Shown here: positions 25,702 through 35,351 of the stretch, in pieces
Layout: every line of letters starts with the position of its first letter
Numbering within the stretch: the stretch's first letter is position 1
Assembly: GCA_002356515.1 (NCBI GenBank)
Contig: AP017605.1
Coordinates: 7,301,020 to 7,365,019 of the forward strand
Length of the DNA: 64,000 nt
Source: Mesorhizobium loti
Lineage (GTDB): Bacteria; Pseudomonadota; Alphaproteobacteria; Rhizobiales; Rhizobiaceae
Direction of reading: 5' to 3'
Notes under the pieces: model-generated
Told to the model about the DNA's origin: nothing
What the model saw: the letters and a program-made list of their open reading frames with translations, nothing else
Databases searched by the model: none
Made by a program: the position numbers and the translations under genes

Positions 25702-26064
25702 TCAAGCCGCGGCCTGGGCCATCTCCGGCGCCAGCGTCACATTCGCATCGCCCCAGACTTTCAGGGCGGTGATCACCGGTTCCAGGCTTCTGCCGCGCGG
25801 CGTCAGGCTGTATTCCACCTTCGGCGGCACTTCCGGATAGATCTTGCGGGCAATCAGTCCGTCGGCTTCCAACTCGCGCAACTGGTTGGTCAGCATGCGC
25901 TGCGTGCAGTTGGGAATCCGCCGGCGGATCTCGTTGAAGCGCAGCGTGCCCTGGAACAGATGGTAGAGCACAACGCCTTTCCACTTTCCGTCGATATAGC
26001 GCAGCGTTCCCTCCACGGTGCAGCCGGGACTGCAATCGAATCGCTCATGGCGAATGCGCGGCAT
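25702..26064 (-). CDS. HxlR-family transcriptional regulator
   Basis: A 120-residue winged-helix regulator. CSPGCTVEGTLRYIDGKWKG opens the HxlR domain. LFQGTLRFNEIRRRIPNCTQ and RMLTNQLRELEADGLIARKI form the recognition helices, and VEYSLTPRGRSL the wing. The cysteines near the N-terminus suggest a redox or aldehyde sensor, as in QorR/HypR relatives. The ATG at 26064 has AGGA upstream. It is divergent from a quinone-reductase-like gene, which is the likely target. Confidence 0.93.
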   Translation of the reverse strand: MPRIRHERFDCSPGCTVEGTLRYIDGKWKGVVLYHLFQGTLRFNEIRRRIPNCTQRMLTNQLRELEADGLIARKIYPEVPPKVEYSLTPRGRSLEPVITALKVWGDANVTLAPEMAQAAA

Positions 26065-26175
26065 GACGGTATCCTTTTCGACACTATGTGCTTTATATGT
26101 GCATTCTTGCGCTCGACGTACATAATCCGCATCTCTGCCCCAGACAAAGCTCAACAGCAAATCGCGGAGATCGAA

Positions 26176-27189
26176 ATGCGCGCCGTCGGCTATCAGATCC
26201 CAGCTCCCATCACCGATGAGGCCTCCCTCGTCGATATCGACCTGCCCAAGCCGGAGTCGAAAGGCCGTCAACTGCTGGTCGAGGTGAAGGCGATCTCGGT
26301 CAATCCGGTCGACACCAAGATAAGGCGAAGTGCCAAACCCGAAGCCGGAAGCTGGCGCGTGCTCGGCTGGGACGCTGCCGGTAGGGTCGTTGCAACGGGT
26401 CCGGACGCCAGCCTGTTCAAGGCTGGAGACGACGTTTTCTATTCCGGTGCGCTCGCGCCGCAGGGCACCAATGCCGAGTTCCACCTTGTCGATGAGCGCC
26501 TGGTCGGCCGCAAGCCCGGCTCGCTTGACTATGCGCAAGCGGCGGCACTGCCGCTGACAGCGATCACCGCCTTTGAGGCGCTGTTCGACCGCCTTGATGT
26601 GAAGAAGCCTGTCGTGGGTGCCGCGAATGCCATCCTGATCATCGGCGGCGCCGGCGGCGTTGGCTCGATCGCGGTCCAGCTTGCGCGCCAACTGACCGAT
26701 CTGACGGTGATCGCCACCGCATCGAGGCTTGAAACACGCGACTGGGTGCTTGGGCTTGGCGCCCATCATGCCGTCGATCATTCCAAGCCGCTGGCTGCCG
26801 AGGTCGCTGCCCTCGGCATCGGCGCACCGGCCTTCGTGTTCTCGACAACCAACACCGACCGGCATTTGGCCGGGATCGCGGAACTGATCGCTCCGCAAGG
26901 CCGGTTCGGCTTGATCGACGATCCGCAGACGCTCGATATCAATCCGTTCAAGCGCAAGAGCGTTTCGGTCCATTGGGAACTGATGTTCACCCGCTCGCTG
27001 TACGAGACGCTGGATATGGCCGCGCAGGGCGAGCATCTCAACGAACTGTCACGACTTGTCGACGCCGGCACCATCCGCACCACCTTGGGCGAGACGTTCG
27101 GTCCGATCAATGCCGCCAATCTGAAACGCGCCCATGCGCTGATCGAGACCGGCAAGGCGAAGGGTAAGATCGTGCTGGAGGGGTTCTAA
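26176..27189 (+). CDS. zinc-type alcohol dehydrogenase-like / quinone oxidoreductase family protein
   Basis: A 337-residue medium-chain dehydrogenase/reductase. The N-terminal GroES-like domain carries VEVKAISVNPVDTKIRR, LGWDAAGRVVATG and AGDDVFYSGAL. The Rossmann domain has IIGGAGGVGSIAVQLARQLT. No structural-zinc cysteine cluster is present, so it is of the zinc-free NADPH:quinone-reductase-like type. The ATG at 26176 follows GGAG. It is divergent from the HxlR regulator gene, the usual arrangement for an electrophile- or aldehyde-inducible reductase. Confidence 0.92.
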   Translation: MRAVGYQIPAPITDEASLVDIDLPKPESKGRQLLVEVKAISVNPVDTKIRRSAKPEAGSWRVLGWDAAGRVVATGPDASLFKAGDDVFYSGALAPQGTNAEFHLVDERLVGRKPGSLDYAQAAALPLTAITAFEALFDRLDVKKPVVGAANAILIIGGAGGVGSIAVQLARQLTDLTVIATASRLETRDWVLGLGAHHAVDHSKPLAAEVAALGIGAPAFVFSTTNTDRHLAGIAELIAPQGRFGLIDDPQTLDINPFKRKSVSVHWELMFTRSLYETLDMAAQGEHLNELSRLVDAGTIRTTLGETFGPINAANLKRAHALIETGKAKGKIVLEGF

Positions 27190-27199
27190 AAGGGCGGCA

Positions 27200-27856
27200 C
27201 TATGTCCGCAGGAACGCCGCGATCTCGCTGAACACGTTGACGAACATTTCCTCCGTCAAAACGCCGGTGTTGGTGTTGTAGCGCGAGCAGTGATAGCTGG
27301 AAAACAGCGTGATGCCACCGGCCGGCAACTGCCCGCCATGCTTGAACGGATAGGCGGCGACGCGCCCGCCGAGCGCACGCACGGTGGACTGGTGCGCGAT
27401 CGACCCCAGTGCCAGCACGGCGCGCAAGTTGGGGAACCGGGCGATCGTCGGCACCAGGAATGTGCGGCAGGTGGAGATTTCGGCGCCGACCGGCTTGTTC
27501 TCCGGCGGTACGCAGCGCACCGCATTTGTGATCGCCGTACCGACAAGCTCCAGCCCGTCATCGGGCCGCGCCTTGAATTCGCCGCGTGCAAAACCGTGAG
27601 CGATCAGGGTCGAGTAGAGCAGATCGCCGGCATAGTCGCCGGTGAAGGGGCGGCCGGTGCGGTTGGCGCCACGCAGGCCGGGCGCCAGCCCGACGATCAG
27701 AAGCTGGACGCTATCCTCGCCGCCCAGCGGCAGGAAAGTCGGCACCGGCGCGTTGAACCAGGATGGCTCGAGCTGCCGCCACTGCGCAATGAAATCATGC
27801 AGCCGCGGGCAGAGCGGGCAGTCGCGGTTCGGTTCGGAAGCAGAGAGGGCGGTCAA
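27200..27856 (-). CDS. family 5 (UDGb-type) uracil-DNA glycosylase
   Basis: A 218-residue base-excision enzyme. Motif A is GLAPGLRGANRTGRPFTGD, in which the usual catalytic Asp/Asn is replaced, as in family 5. Motif B is SYHCSRYNTNTG. An N-terminal CPLCPRLHDF supplies cysteines for the [4Fe-4S] cluster, with others at ITNAVRCVPP and STCRTFLVP. Family 5 enzymes remove uracil, hypoxanthine and other deaminated bases. It converges with the oxidoreductase gene 11 bases away and is followed by the NYN gene on the same strand. Confidence 0.92.
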   Translation of the reverse strand: MTALSASEPNRDCPLCPRLHDFIAQWRQLEPSWFNAPVPTFLPLGGEDSVQLLIVGLAPGLRGANRTGRPFTGDYAGDLLYSTLIAHGFARGEFKARPDDGLELVGTAITNAVRCVPPENKPVGAEISTCRTFLVPTIARFPNLRAVLALGSIAHQSTVRALGGRVAAYPFKHGGQLPAGGITLFSSYHCSRYNTNTGVLTEEMFVNVFSEIAAFLRT

Positions 27857-27867
27857 GGCGCCCGGCC

Positions 27868-28449
27868 TCAGTAGTCGTCCTCATCGACCTCAGCCGGTTC
27901 GGGCCGCCTTACGGGCCGTTCGGAGGGATCGCGGCCGACTTCGTTCTTCAGCGTCGTCAGGTCGATGAAGTGGTCGGCCTGGCGGCGCAGATCGTCCGAG
28001 ATCATCGGCGGCTGCGAGGCCATGGTCGAGACGATCGAAACCTTGCGACCGCGCCGCTGCAGCGCCTCGACCAGCGTGCGGAAGTCGCCGTCACCGGAGA
28101 AGATGACATAGTGGTCGACGACATCGGCGAGTTCCAGCGCATCGACGGTGAGTTCGATGTCCATATTGCCCTTGATCTTGCGGCGGCCGGTCGAGTCGGT
28201 GAATTCCTTGGCCGGCTTGGTCACCACCTTGAAGCCGTTGTAGTCGAGCCAGTCGATCAGCGGGCGGATCGAGGAGTATTCCTGATCCTCGACCAGCGCC
28301 GTGTAATAATAGGCGCGCAAGAGATAGCCACGCTTCTGGAAACTCGACAGGAGCTTGCGATAGTCGATGTCGAAGCCGAGCGCCCGCGATGTGGCGTAGA
28401 GATTGGCGCCGTCGATGAACAGGGCGATTTTTTCACGAGGGTCGAACAT
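27868..28449 (-). CDS. NYN-domain (LabA/DUF88) protein
   Basis: A 193-residue PIN-like nuclease-fold protein. Acidic active-site residues are in IALFIDGANLYATSRALG, DIELTVDALELADV and HYVIFSGDGDFRTLVEALQR. SIVSTMASQPPMISDDLRRQ completes the NYN core. These proteins are presumed metal-dependent RNases; the substrate is unknown. The ATG at 28449 is preceded by AAGGAA. A charged Asp/Glu tail ends it. It lies upstream of the uracil-DNA glycosylase with 11 bases between and is probably cotranscribed. Confidence 0.93.
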   Translation of the reverse strand: MFDPREKIALFIDGANLYATSRALGFDIDYRKLLSSFQKRGYLLRAYYYTALVEDQEYSSIRPLIDWLDYNGFKVVTKPAKEFTDSTGRRKIKGNMDIELTVDALELADVVDHYVIFSGDGDFRTLVEALQRRGRKVSIVSTMASQPPMISDDLRRQADHFIDLTTLKNEVGRDPSERPVRRPEPAEVDEDDY

Positions 28450-28775
28450 GGAAAATATTCCTTTTCGAAAAATGCGGCCGTCTAAACGAAATGCGGTAGC
28501 GACTATCGGTCAGGCTCATAATAAACCGGCTGACCTTGTCCATCCGAGATAACGCCAGTTTGCTGGCAATCCAAGGCGAGATGGCGCAACGCAAGCAATT
28601 GTGATCGCGGCATAGGGCGCCATGGACGCAACGGCGTTTTGCTTCAATCTAGTGTTTGACCGCAGGATTGAGTGTCCTGCAGCGCCGACTTTGGCATGAT
28701 GCTTGTATTTTGGCGGCGTTCGGGTTATGGACCGCGCCTGTTTTCCATCAAATCCAGGCATGAAAGGGGCAGTCC
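28450..28775. other. 326-bp divergent region between the NYN gene and rpoZ
   Basis: It contains no trusted frame. It must hold the promoters of both flanking genes. AAAGGGG near 28764 is the rpoZ Shine-Dalgarno. No palindromes or repeats of the local families are seen. Confidence 0.45.
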
Positions 28776-29177
28776 ATGGCCCGCGTAACCGTTGAAGATT
28801 GCATCGACAAGGTCGACAACCGCTTCGAGCTGGTGCTTTTGGCCGGCCACCGCGCTCGCCAGATCAGCCAGGGCGCGCAGATCACCGTTCCTCGTGACAA
28901 CGACAAGAACCCGGTCATCGCCTTGCGCGAGATCGCCGACGAGACGTTGTCGCCCGACGACCTCAAGGAAGATCTGATCCATTCGCTGCAGAAGCATGTC
29001 GAGGTTGATGAGCCCGAAGCCGACGGCGAAGTGATCGCCGACCAGACCGGCGGCGCCGTTGCAGCCGCCGAAACCGATGACGCCGAGGACAACATCACCT
29101 TCGATCGCATGACCGAGGAAGACCTGCTGGCCGGCATCGAGGGTCTGGTGCCGCCGGAAAAGAGCGACGACTACTAA
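28776..29177 (+). CDS. rpoZ: RNA polymerase omega subunit
   Basis: A 133-residue omega subunit. The conserved N-terminal half reads [20 protein letters not shown] and [15 protein letters not shown], then [12 protein letters not shown]. The acidic C-terminal extension, rich in Asp/Glu/Ala, is typical of alphaproteobacterial omega. AAAGGGG precedes the ATG. It leads the rpoZ-rsh-pyrE series. Omega and Rsh are functionally linked through ppGpp control of polymerase. Confidence 0.96.
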   Translation: MARVTVEDCIDKVDNRFELVLLAGHRARQISQGAQITVPRDNDKNPVIALREIADETLSPDDLKEDLIHSLQKHVEVDEPEADGEVIADQTGGAVAAAETDDAEDNITFDRMTEEDLLAGIEGLVPPEKSDDY

Positions 29178-29305
29178 GCGAGCGCTCTGGACCTGCCCGG
29201 AATACGTTTCCGGCACTTCCGTCCGGTCAGTTTCGTGGCTATCTATGAGGTGCGCCGTACGCTAGTGCGGCGCATCAATCATTTCAGCACCGCGAGATTC
29301 CGCCC

Positions 29306-31534
29306 ATGATGCGTCAGTATGAGCTTGTCGAGCGCGTCCAGCGCTACAAGCCTGACGTCAACGAGGCGTTGCTCAACAAGGCCTATGTCTATGCCATGCA
29401 GAAGCATGGCCACCAGAAGCGGGCTTCCGGCGACCCCTATTTCTCGCATCCGCTCGAAGTCGCCGCCATCCTCACCGAAATGCACATGGACGAAGCGACG
29501 ATCGCCGTCGCCCTGCTGCACGACACAATCGAGGACACGACCGCGACGCGGGCCGAGATCGACGATCTGTTCGGCCCCGAAATGGGCAAGCTGGTCGAGG
29601 GCCTGACCAAGCTGAAGAAGCTCGATCTCGTCTCCAAGAAGGCAGAGCAGGCGGAAAACCTGCGCAAGCTGCTGCTGGCGATCTCGGAAGATGTGCGCGT
29701 GCTGCTGGTCAAGCTCGCCGACCGCCTACACAACATGCGCACCCTCGACCACATGCCGGAGGCCAAGCGCCTGCGCATCGCTGAGGAGACGATGGACATC
29801 TACGCGCCGCTGGCTGGGCGCATGGGCATGCAAGGCATGCGCGAGGAGCTGGAGGAGATCGCCTTCCGCTTCATCAATCCGGAAGCCTACCGCGCCGTCA
29901 CCGCGCGGCTTGCCGAGATTTTCGAGCGCAACAAGGACGTGCTGACCGACATTGAAAAGGCGCTGTCGGCACTGTTTGAAAAGCATGCCATCAACGCCGG
30001 CGTGAAAAGCCGGCAGAAGAAGCCCTGGTCGGTGTTCCGCAAGATGGAAGCCAAGGCACTGTCCTTCGAGCAGCTGTCCGATATTTTCGGCTTCCGCGTC
30101 GTCGTCGATACGGTCGAGGACTGCTATCGCGCGCTCGGCGCCATCCACACCACATGGTCAATGGTGCCTGGCCGCTTCAAGGACTACATCTCGACGCCGA
30201 AGCAGAACGATTATCGCTCGATCCACACCACCATAGTCGGGCCGTCGCGCCAGCGCGTCGAGCTGCAGATCCGCACCCGCGAGATGAACAAGATCGCCGA
30301 ATACGGCGTCGCGGCGCACTCGATCTACAAGGACACCGGCGGCAAGACGAACGGTGCCGGTCATGCGATCTCGAAGGAGACCAACGCCTATGCCTGGCTG
30401 CGGCGCACCATCGAGCAGCTTGCCGAAGGCGACAATCCTGAGGATTTCCTCGAAAACACCAAGCTGGAACTGTTCCAGGACCAGGTGTTCTGCTTCACGC
30501 CGAAAGGCATGCTGATTGCCTTGCCGCGCGGCGCCACGCCCATCGATTTCGCCTATGCGGTGCACACCGATGTCGGCGACACCTGCGTCGGCGCCAAGGT
30601 CAATGGCCGCATCATGCCGCTGATGACGGAACTGAAGAACGGCGACGAGGTCGAGATCATCCGTTCCAAGGCGCAGGTGCCGCCGGCCGCCTGGGAATCG
30701 GTCGTCGTCACCGGCAAGGCGCGCGCCGCCATCCGCCGGGCCACCAAGAACGCCATCCGCAAGCAGTATTCGGGTCTCGGCGCGCGCATTCTGGAGCGCG
30801 CCTTCGAACGGGCCGGCAAGAATTTCACCAAGGAAAGCCTGAAGCCGGTTCTGCACCGGCTGGCGCGCAAGGATATCGAGGACGTGCTGGCGTCCGTCGG
30901 CCGTGGCGAACTTGCTTCCACCGACGTCATGAAGGCGGTCTTCCCCGATTACAAGGACGAGCGTGTGACGTCTGCAGCGCCCAAGCCGCGCGAGGAGGGC
31001 TGGTCGAAGATCCGCAACGCCGCCGGCATGCTGTTCCAGATTCCGGGCCGCGCCGCGCGCAAGGACAAGGACCAGCCGCGCGACGGCGCCGTGCCGATCC
31101 GCGGCGTGCGCGGCGACTTGCCGGTGCGCTTCGCGCCGGAAGGCGCGGTGCCGGGCGATCGCATCGTCGGCATCGTCCAGCCGGGCACCGGCATCACCAT
31201 CTATCCGATCCAGTCGCCGGCACTGCAGGCCTTCGACGATCAGCCCGAGCGCTGGATCGATGTGCGTTGGGACATTGACGAGCGCACCAAGGAACGCTTT
31301 CCCGCGCGTGTTTCGGTCACCGCCATCAATGCGCCGGGCTCGCTCGCCGATATCGCCCAGGTCGTTGCGTCCAACGATGCCAACATCCATACGCTTTCGA
31401 TGGTGCGAACCGCGCCCGACTTCACCGAAATGCTGATCGATCTCGAGGTCTGGGATCTGAAGCATCTCAACCGGCTGCTATCGCAGCTCAAGGACAATTC
31501 CAGCGTCAGCGACGCACGGCGTGTAAATGGCTGA
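29306..31534 (+). CDS. rsh: bifunctional (p)ppGpp synthetase/hydrolase Rsh
   Basis: A 742-residue stringent-response enzyme. The HD hydrolase domain (about 30-200) has FSHPLEVAAILTEMHMDEAT and HDTIED with H72/D73 for Mn2+. The synthetase domain (about 245-360) has DYISTPKQNDYRSIHTTIVG. The TGS domain (about 395-455) has FTPKGMLIALPRGATPIDFA. A C-terminal ACT domain (about 665-740) starts near RVSVTAINAPGSLADIAQVV. Both catalytic domains look intact. The ATG at 29306 has an alternative at the next codon. A TGCGCCG/CGGCGCA hairpin near 29250 precedes it. Confidence 0.96.
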   Translation: MMRQYELVERVQRYKPDVNEALLNKAYVYAMQKHGHQKRASGDPYFSHPLEVAAILTEMHMDEATIAVALLHDTIEDTTATRAEIDDLFGPEMGKLVEGLTKLKKLDLVSKKAEQAENLRKLLLAISEDVRVLLVKLADRLHNMRTLDHMPEAKRLRIAEETMDIYAPLAGRMGMQGMREELEEIAFRFINPEAYRAVTARLAEIFERNKDVLTDIEKALSALFEKHAINAGVKSRQKKPWSVFRKMEAKALSFEQLSDIFGFRVVVDTVEDCYRALGAIHTTWSMVPGRFKDYISTPKQNDYRSIHTTIVGPSRQRVELQIRTREMNKIAEYGVAAHSIYKDTGGKTNGAGHAISKETNAYAWLRRTIEQLAEGDNPEDFLENTKLELFQDQVFCFTPKGMLIALPRGATPIDFAYAVHTDVGDTCVGAKVNGRIMPLMTELKNGDEVEIIRSKAQVPPAAWESVVVTGKARAAIRRATKNAIRKQYSGLGARILERAFERAGKNFTKESLKPVLHRLARKDIEDVLASVGRGELASTDVMKAVFPDYKDERVTSAAPKPREEGWSKIRNAAGMLFQIPGRAARKDKDQPRDGAVPIRGVRGDLPVRFAPEGAVPGDRIVGIVQPGTGITIYPIQSPALQAFDDQPERWIDVRWDIDERTKERFPARVSVTAINAPGSLADIAQVVASNDANIHTLSMVRTAPDFTEMLIDLEVWDLKHLNRLLSQLKDNSSVSDARRVNG

Positions 31535-31564
31535 CACGACTGATCTATGAGGGGATAGGCGCAG

Positions 31565-32143
31565 ATGAAGACCGATGAAGTGCTGGGCATTTTCCGTGAG
31601 GCGGGTGCCGTTCTGGAGGGGCATTTCATCCTGACGTCGGGCCTGCGCAGCCCGGTCTTCCTGCAAAAGGCACGGGTGTTTATGCATGCCGACAAGACCG
31701 AGCGGCTGTGCAAGGCATTGGCCGAGAAGATCCGCGCCGCGGTGCCGGGCAAGATCGACTATGTTGTCGGCCCGGCGATCGGCGGACTGATTCCGGCTTA
31801 CGAGACTTCACGCCATCTCGGCGTGCCGGCGATCTGGGTCGAGCGGGAAGGGGGCGAGTTCCGCCTGCGCCGCTTCGAGATAGCTCGGGGAGCGCGCGTT
31901 GTCATCGTCGAGGATATCGTCACCACTGGGCTCTCGATCCGCGAAACCATCGACTGCCTGCGTGAGCTTGGCGCCGAGGTGGTTGCCGCTGCTTGCATCA
32001 TCGACCGTTCGGCCGGCAGGACCCATGTCGGCGTGCCGCTGATCGCGCTCGCCGAATACGAGGTTCCGGCCTACCCGCCGGACCGGCTGCCGCCGGAACT
32101 CGCCGCGATACCGGCGGTGAAGCCCGGCAGCCGCAATATCTAG
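31565..32143 (+). CDS. pyrE: orotate phosphoribosyltransferase
   Basis: A 192-residue enzyme making OMP from orotate and PRPP in pyrimidine synthesis. It has [20 protein letters not shown] at the N-terminus, [18 protein letters not shown], and the PRPP-binding loop [20 protein letters not shown]. Length and motifs fit the alphaproteobacterial type. It follows rsh by 30 bases and is followed by a VOC gene after 13 bases; all probably share a transcript. Confidence 0.96.
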   Translation: MKTDEVLGIFREAGAVLEGHFILTSGLRSPVFLQKARVFMHADKTERLCKALAEKIRAAVPGKIDYVVGPAIGGLIPAYETSRHLGVPAIWVEREGGEFRLRRFEIARGARVVIVEDIVTTGLSIRETIDCLRELGAEVVAAACIIDRSAGRTHVGVPLIALAEYEVPAYPPDRLPPELAAIPAVKPGSRNI

Positions 32144-32156
32144 CGAGGAGGGCGAG

Positions 32157-32537
32157 ATGATCGTCGGTATCGATCATTTCGTGCTGACGGTGGCGTCGCT
32201 CGAAGCGACCTGCGCCTTTTACCAGCGCGTGCTGGGCTTTGAGCGCATCGATACGCCGGGCCGACCGACGGCGCTGGCTTTTGGCAACCAGAAGATCAAT
32301 GTCCACGAAGTCCGCCGCACTTTTGAGCCGAAGGCGAAGGTGCCGACGCCAGGGTCAGGCGATTTCTGCTTGATCACCGAACGGCCGCTCGACGAAATCC
32401 GTGCCCGTCTCGACGCCAATGGCGTTGTGCTCGAGCTGGGACCGGTCGAACGCATTGGGGCGCGGGGCCCAATGATGTCTGTCTATTTCCGCGACCCGGA
32501 CGACAATTTGGTCGAGGTCAGCGAATACCGGTCTTAG
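32157..32537 (+). CDS. VOC (glyoxalase/bleomycin-resistance fold) protein
   Basis: A 126-residue single vicinal-oxygen-chelate domain: IDHFVLTVASLEATCAFYQR, then LALAFGNQKINVHEV and VYFRDPDDNLVEVSEY. The predicted metal ligands are His7 and the late Glu in LVEVSEY. Such proteins include glyoxalases, dioxygenases and virulence-related isomerases; nothing here decides between them. GGAGGGCGAG gives a strong RBS. It follows pyrE directly. Confidence 0.9.
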   Translation: MIVGIDHFVLTVASLEATCAFYQRVLGFERIDTPGRPTALAFGNQKINVHEVRRTFEPKAKVPTPGSGDFCLITERPLDEIRARLDANGVVLELGPVERIGARGPMMSVYFRDPDDNLVEVSEYRS

Positions 32538-32798
32538 CCGTCAGCAAGGCCGTGCCCTTCGGCGAAGCAACTGCCGGCTCCATAAATTCGCCGCGATTGT
32601 CCAATGTTCGAACCGAGGACCGCCTATGCCAAAAGGACGGCAACATGTAGGCGCCGCACAGACGGTGTTCGGTTGTTCTTCCGGAAGCGCGTCGCTATAT
32701 CAACGTTGCGATTGCCATCGGGCGATCGTTTAGCGCAAGATGATACATCTCACATTCGGCTGATATTGCCGGCGCGAGAGCCGTGGAACGGGAACAGA

Positions 32799-33398
32799 GT
32801 GCTTTTTCGACGTCGCAAGCCTGATGGCCTTTTCGAACGGGTGCGTACCTACCTTTGGCCGCGCCGCTCGTTTTCGCGTTCGCTGCAGTATTTTTCGAAG
32901 CGCATCCTGCGGCTGAAGGCCACGCCGCATGCGGTGGCCGCCGGAGTGGCGGCCGGTGTCTTCGCTTCGTTCTTTCCCGTGGGCTTCCATTTCATCATTG
33001 CCGCCGTTCTGTGTTGGGTGATCGCCGGCAATCTGGTGGCGGCGGCGCTCGGCGCTGTTTTCTTCGGCAATCCGCTGACTTTTCCGATTCTGTGGGGCGC
33101 ATCCTGGGAAACTGGCAAGCTCATCCTGCACGATCGCCTGCCGGCACATGGTCCGCCGGCGCATCTGGGCGAGATGCTGCACACGCTTTCCTTCGCGAAA
33201 CTGTGGCATCCCGTGCTGGAACCCATGCTGATCGGCGCGGTGCCGCTCGGGCTGGTCTTCGGCCTCCTGTTCTACGGTGTCACGCGCTGGGGCATGACTG
33301 TCTTCCGCGAGCAAAGGCGCAAGCGGTTGGCCGAGCGCGCGCGTCGCCACGCGCAATCGTCTCATCCCGGCGGAAGCGTCGGTTCCGCCGCACAATGA
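32799..33398 (+). CDS. DUF2062 membrane protein
   Basis: A 199-residue inner-membrane protein. It has a basic N-terminus ([20 protein letters not shown]), then [20 protein letters not shown], a membrane pair around residues 50-100 and a third near 150-175, with a basic C-terminal tail. The DUF2062 signature [20 protein letters not shown] is present. I chose the GTG at 32799 because it opens LFRRRKP, the usual family start, and has GGGA upstream. A longer in-frame start at 32604 has no matching domain. It overlaps acpS by four bases (ATGA). Confidence 0.85.
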   Translation: MLFRRRKPDGLFERVRTYLWPRRSFSRSLQYFSKRILRLKATPHAVAAGVAAGVFASFFPVGFHFIIAAVLCWVIAGNLVAAALGAVFFGNPLTFPILWGASWETGKLILHDRLPAHGPPAHLGEMLHTLSFAKLWHPVLEPMLIGAVPLGLVFGLLFYGVTRWGMTVFREQRRKRLAERARRHAQSSHPGGSVGSAAQ

Positions 33399-33808
33399 TC
33401 ATCGGCATCGGCAGCGATCTGATCGATATCAGGCGCATCGAGAAATCGTTGGATCGTCACGGCCCGCGCTTCGTCCAGAGAATCTACACCGAGGTCGAAC
33501 AGGCGCGTTCGGAGAACCGACGTGCCCGCGCTGCCTCCTACGCCAAGCGCTTCGCCGCCAAGGAGGCCTGCGCCAAGGCGCTGGGCACCGGCCTGGCACA
33601 AGGTGTCTTCTGGCGCGACATGGGTGTCGTCAACCTGCCCAGCGGCGCGCCGACCATGGCGCTGACCGGTGGCGCGCTGGCGCGGCTGGAAAAGATCCTG
33701 CCGAAAGGCCATCGCGCGGCGATTCACCTCACCATCACGGATGATTTTCCGCTCGCTCAAGCCTTTGTGATCATCGAGGCGTTGCCCGTCGAAGAAGCGC
33801 CACATTGA
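33395..33808 (+). CDS. acpS: holo-[acyl-carrier-protein] synthase
   Basis: A 137-residue phosphopantetheinyl transferase that activates acyl carrier protein. It has [20 protein letters not shown] with Mg2+-binding Asp8, and [20 protein letters not shown] with the second acidic ligand. Both match the AcpS signature and length. The ATG overlaps the DUF2062 stop. It is followed after 77 bases by lepB, part of the acpS-lepB-rnc-era order common in Rhizobiales. Confidence 0.96.
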   Translation: MIIGIGSDLIDIRRIEKSLDRHGPRFVQRIYTEVEQARSENRRARAASYAKRFAAKEACAKALGTGLAQGVFWRDMGVVNLPSGAPTMALTGGALARLEKILPKGHRAAIHLTITDDFPLAQAFVIIEALPVEEAPH

Positions 33809-33885
33809 TTGCATTTGACGACCGGCATTGACGTTGCCCAGCGCGCGCCGAGACTCTATACATCCAACGCACAATCGAGGACGAC

Positions 33886-34635
33886 ATGAGCGTGGCTGAA
33901 AAATCCCAGAAGAAATCCGGCGGGCTTGGCGAAACCGTCAGCGTCATCGTCCAGGCGCTTTTGCTCGCCCTGGTCATCCGCACGCTGTTGTTCCAGCCCT
34001 TTTCGATCCCGTCGGGATCGATGCGGCCGACGCTTCTGGAAGGCGACTATCTGTTCGTCACCAAATGGTCCTATGGCTATTCGCGCTATTCGCTGCCTTT
34101 CGGACCTGACATCTTCTCGGGCCGCATCTGGGGCTCCGAGCCCAAGCGCGGCGACGTTGTGGTGTTCAAGTTCCCGCCGGATCCGTCCGTCGACTACATC
34201 AAGCGCGTGGTCGGCCTGCCCGGCGACAAGATTCAAATGAAGGATGGCCAGTTGTTCATCAACGGCGTCGGCGTGCCGCGCGTGAAGACCGGCCAGATCG
34301 ACAATCCCGATATCACCGAAAAGGATTATCCGATCGACGTCTATCGCGAGACATTGCCCAACGGCGTCAGCTACGACACGTTGGACCTGTCGCCGAATTC
34401 GATCGGCGACAACACGCGTGAATTCGACGTGCCGCCCGGTCACTATTTCATGATGGGCGACAACAGGGACAATTCGGCCGACAGCCGGTTCACCGTCGGC
34501 TACGTTCCGGCCGAGAACCTGGTTGGCCGCGCCAACCTTGTCTTCTTCTCGATCGCCGGCAAGGCAAGCCCTCTCGAAATCTGGAAATGGCCGTCGCTGA
34601 TGCGCGTTTCGCGCCTGTTCCATTTCGTCAACTAG
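33886..34635 (+). CDS. lepB: signal peptidase I
   Basis: A 249-residue leader peptidase that removes Sec/Tat signal peptides at the periplasmic face. One membrane helix (about residues 18-37, VSVIVQALLLALVIRTLL) is followed by FSIPSGSMRPTLLEGDYLFV with nucleophile Ser45. The general base Lys106 is in VDYIKRVVGLPGD. Box E is GHYFMMGDNRDNSADSRF. Complete and of normal length. It ends two bases before rnc. Confidence 0.96.
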   Translation: MSVAEKSQKKSGGLGETVSVIVQALLLALVIRTLLFQPFSIPSGSMRPTLLEGDYLFVTKWSYGYSRYSLPFGPDIFSGRIWGSEPKRGDVVVFKFPPDPSVDYIKRVVGLPGDKIQMKDGQLFINGVGVPRVKTGQIDNPDITEKDYPIDVYRETLPNGVSYDTLDLSPNSIGDNTREFDVPPGHYFMMGDNRDNSADSRFTVGYVPAENLVGRANLVFFSIAGKASPLEIWKWPSLMRVSRLFHFVN

Positions 34636-34637
34636 GG

Positions 34638-35351
34638 ATGGCACCGGCAAAACGGCTGACCGCCGACGCGCTCGCCGAAGCGCTTGTGGAACGCACGGGC
34701 CATGCCTTTGCCGACCGCCAGCGCCTGCAGCGTGCGCTGACCCATGCCAGTGCCCGCGGTGCCAATGCCGGCACGGACTATGAGCGTTTTGAATTTCTCG
34801 GCGACCGGGTTCTCGGCCTGGTCGTTGCCGACATGCTGCTGGCCGCGTTTCCCGATGCGGCGGAAGGCGAATTGTCGCTGCGGCTCAACGCGCTGGTCAA
34901 TGCCGAGGCACTCTCCGAGATCGCCGAACATATCGGGTTGCCGGACCTGATCCGCGCCGGATCCGATGTGCGCGGGCTCGAGGGGCGCAAGCGCGTCAAT
35001 CTGCGCGCCGATGCGTTGGAATCGCTGATCGCCGTGCTCTACCTCGACGGTGGGCTGGAGGCGGCGCGTGCTTTCATCCATAAATACTGGCAGCCGCGTT
35101 CGCAGGCTTCAGGTGCGGCGCGCCGCGATGCCAAGACCGAATTGCAGGAATGGGCACATCAGGCAGCGAGTGCCGTTCCGGCCTACCAGATTGACAGCCG
35201 CGAGGGGCCGGACCACGATCCGCTGTTCACCGTCAGCGTCAGGGTTGGCGCTTTTCAGCCGGCAACCGGAAGCGGCCGTTCCAAACGTGAAGCGGAGCAG
35301 GCAGCTGCGGCTGCCCTTCTGCTGCGCGAAGGTGTATGGAACGCGGCATGA
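34638..35351 (+). CDS. rnc: ribonuclease III
   Basis: A 237-residue double-strand RNase that processes rRNA and regulatory duplexes. The catalytic signature is YERFEFLGDRVLGLVVADML, with the second acidic site in LRADALESLIAVLYLDGGLE. The C-terminal dsRNA-binding domain (about 165-235) starts DAKTELQEWAHQ and ends GSGRSKREAEQAAAAALL. The ATG at 34638 is two bases past lepB and fits the family N-terminus. It overlaps era by four bases. Confidence 0.95.
   Translation: MAPAKRLTADALAEALVERTGHAFADRQRLQRALTHASARGANAGTDYERFEFLGDRVLGLVVADMLLAAFPDAAEGELSLRLNALVNAEALSEIAEHIGLPDLIRAGSDVRGLEGRKRVNLRADALESLIAVLYLDGGLEAARAFIHKYWQPRSQASGAARRDAKTELQEWAHQAASAVPAYQIDSREGPDHDPLFTVSVRVGAFQPATGSGRSKREAEQAAAAALLLREGVWNAA

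Noticed and set aside
29248..29273. TGCGCCG/CGGCGCA hairpin between rpoZ and rsh as a terminator
   Set aside because: No T-run follows on either strand, and rpoZ and rsh look like one transcriptional series.
30158..31465. 435-residue minus-strand frame over rsh
   Set aside because: Shadow of rsh; no protein-like motif pattern.
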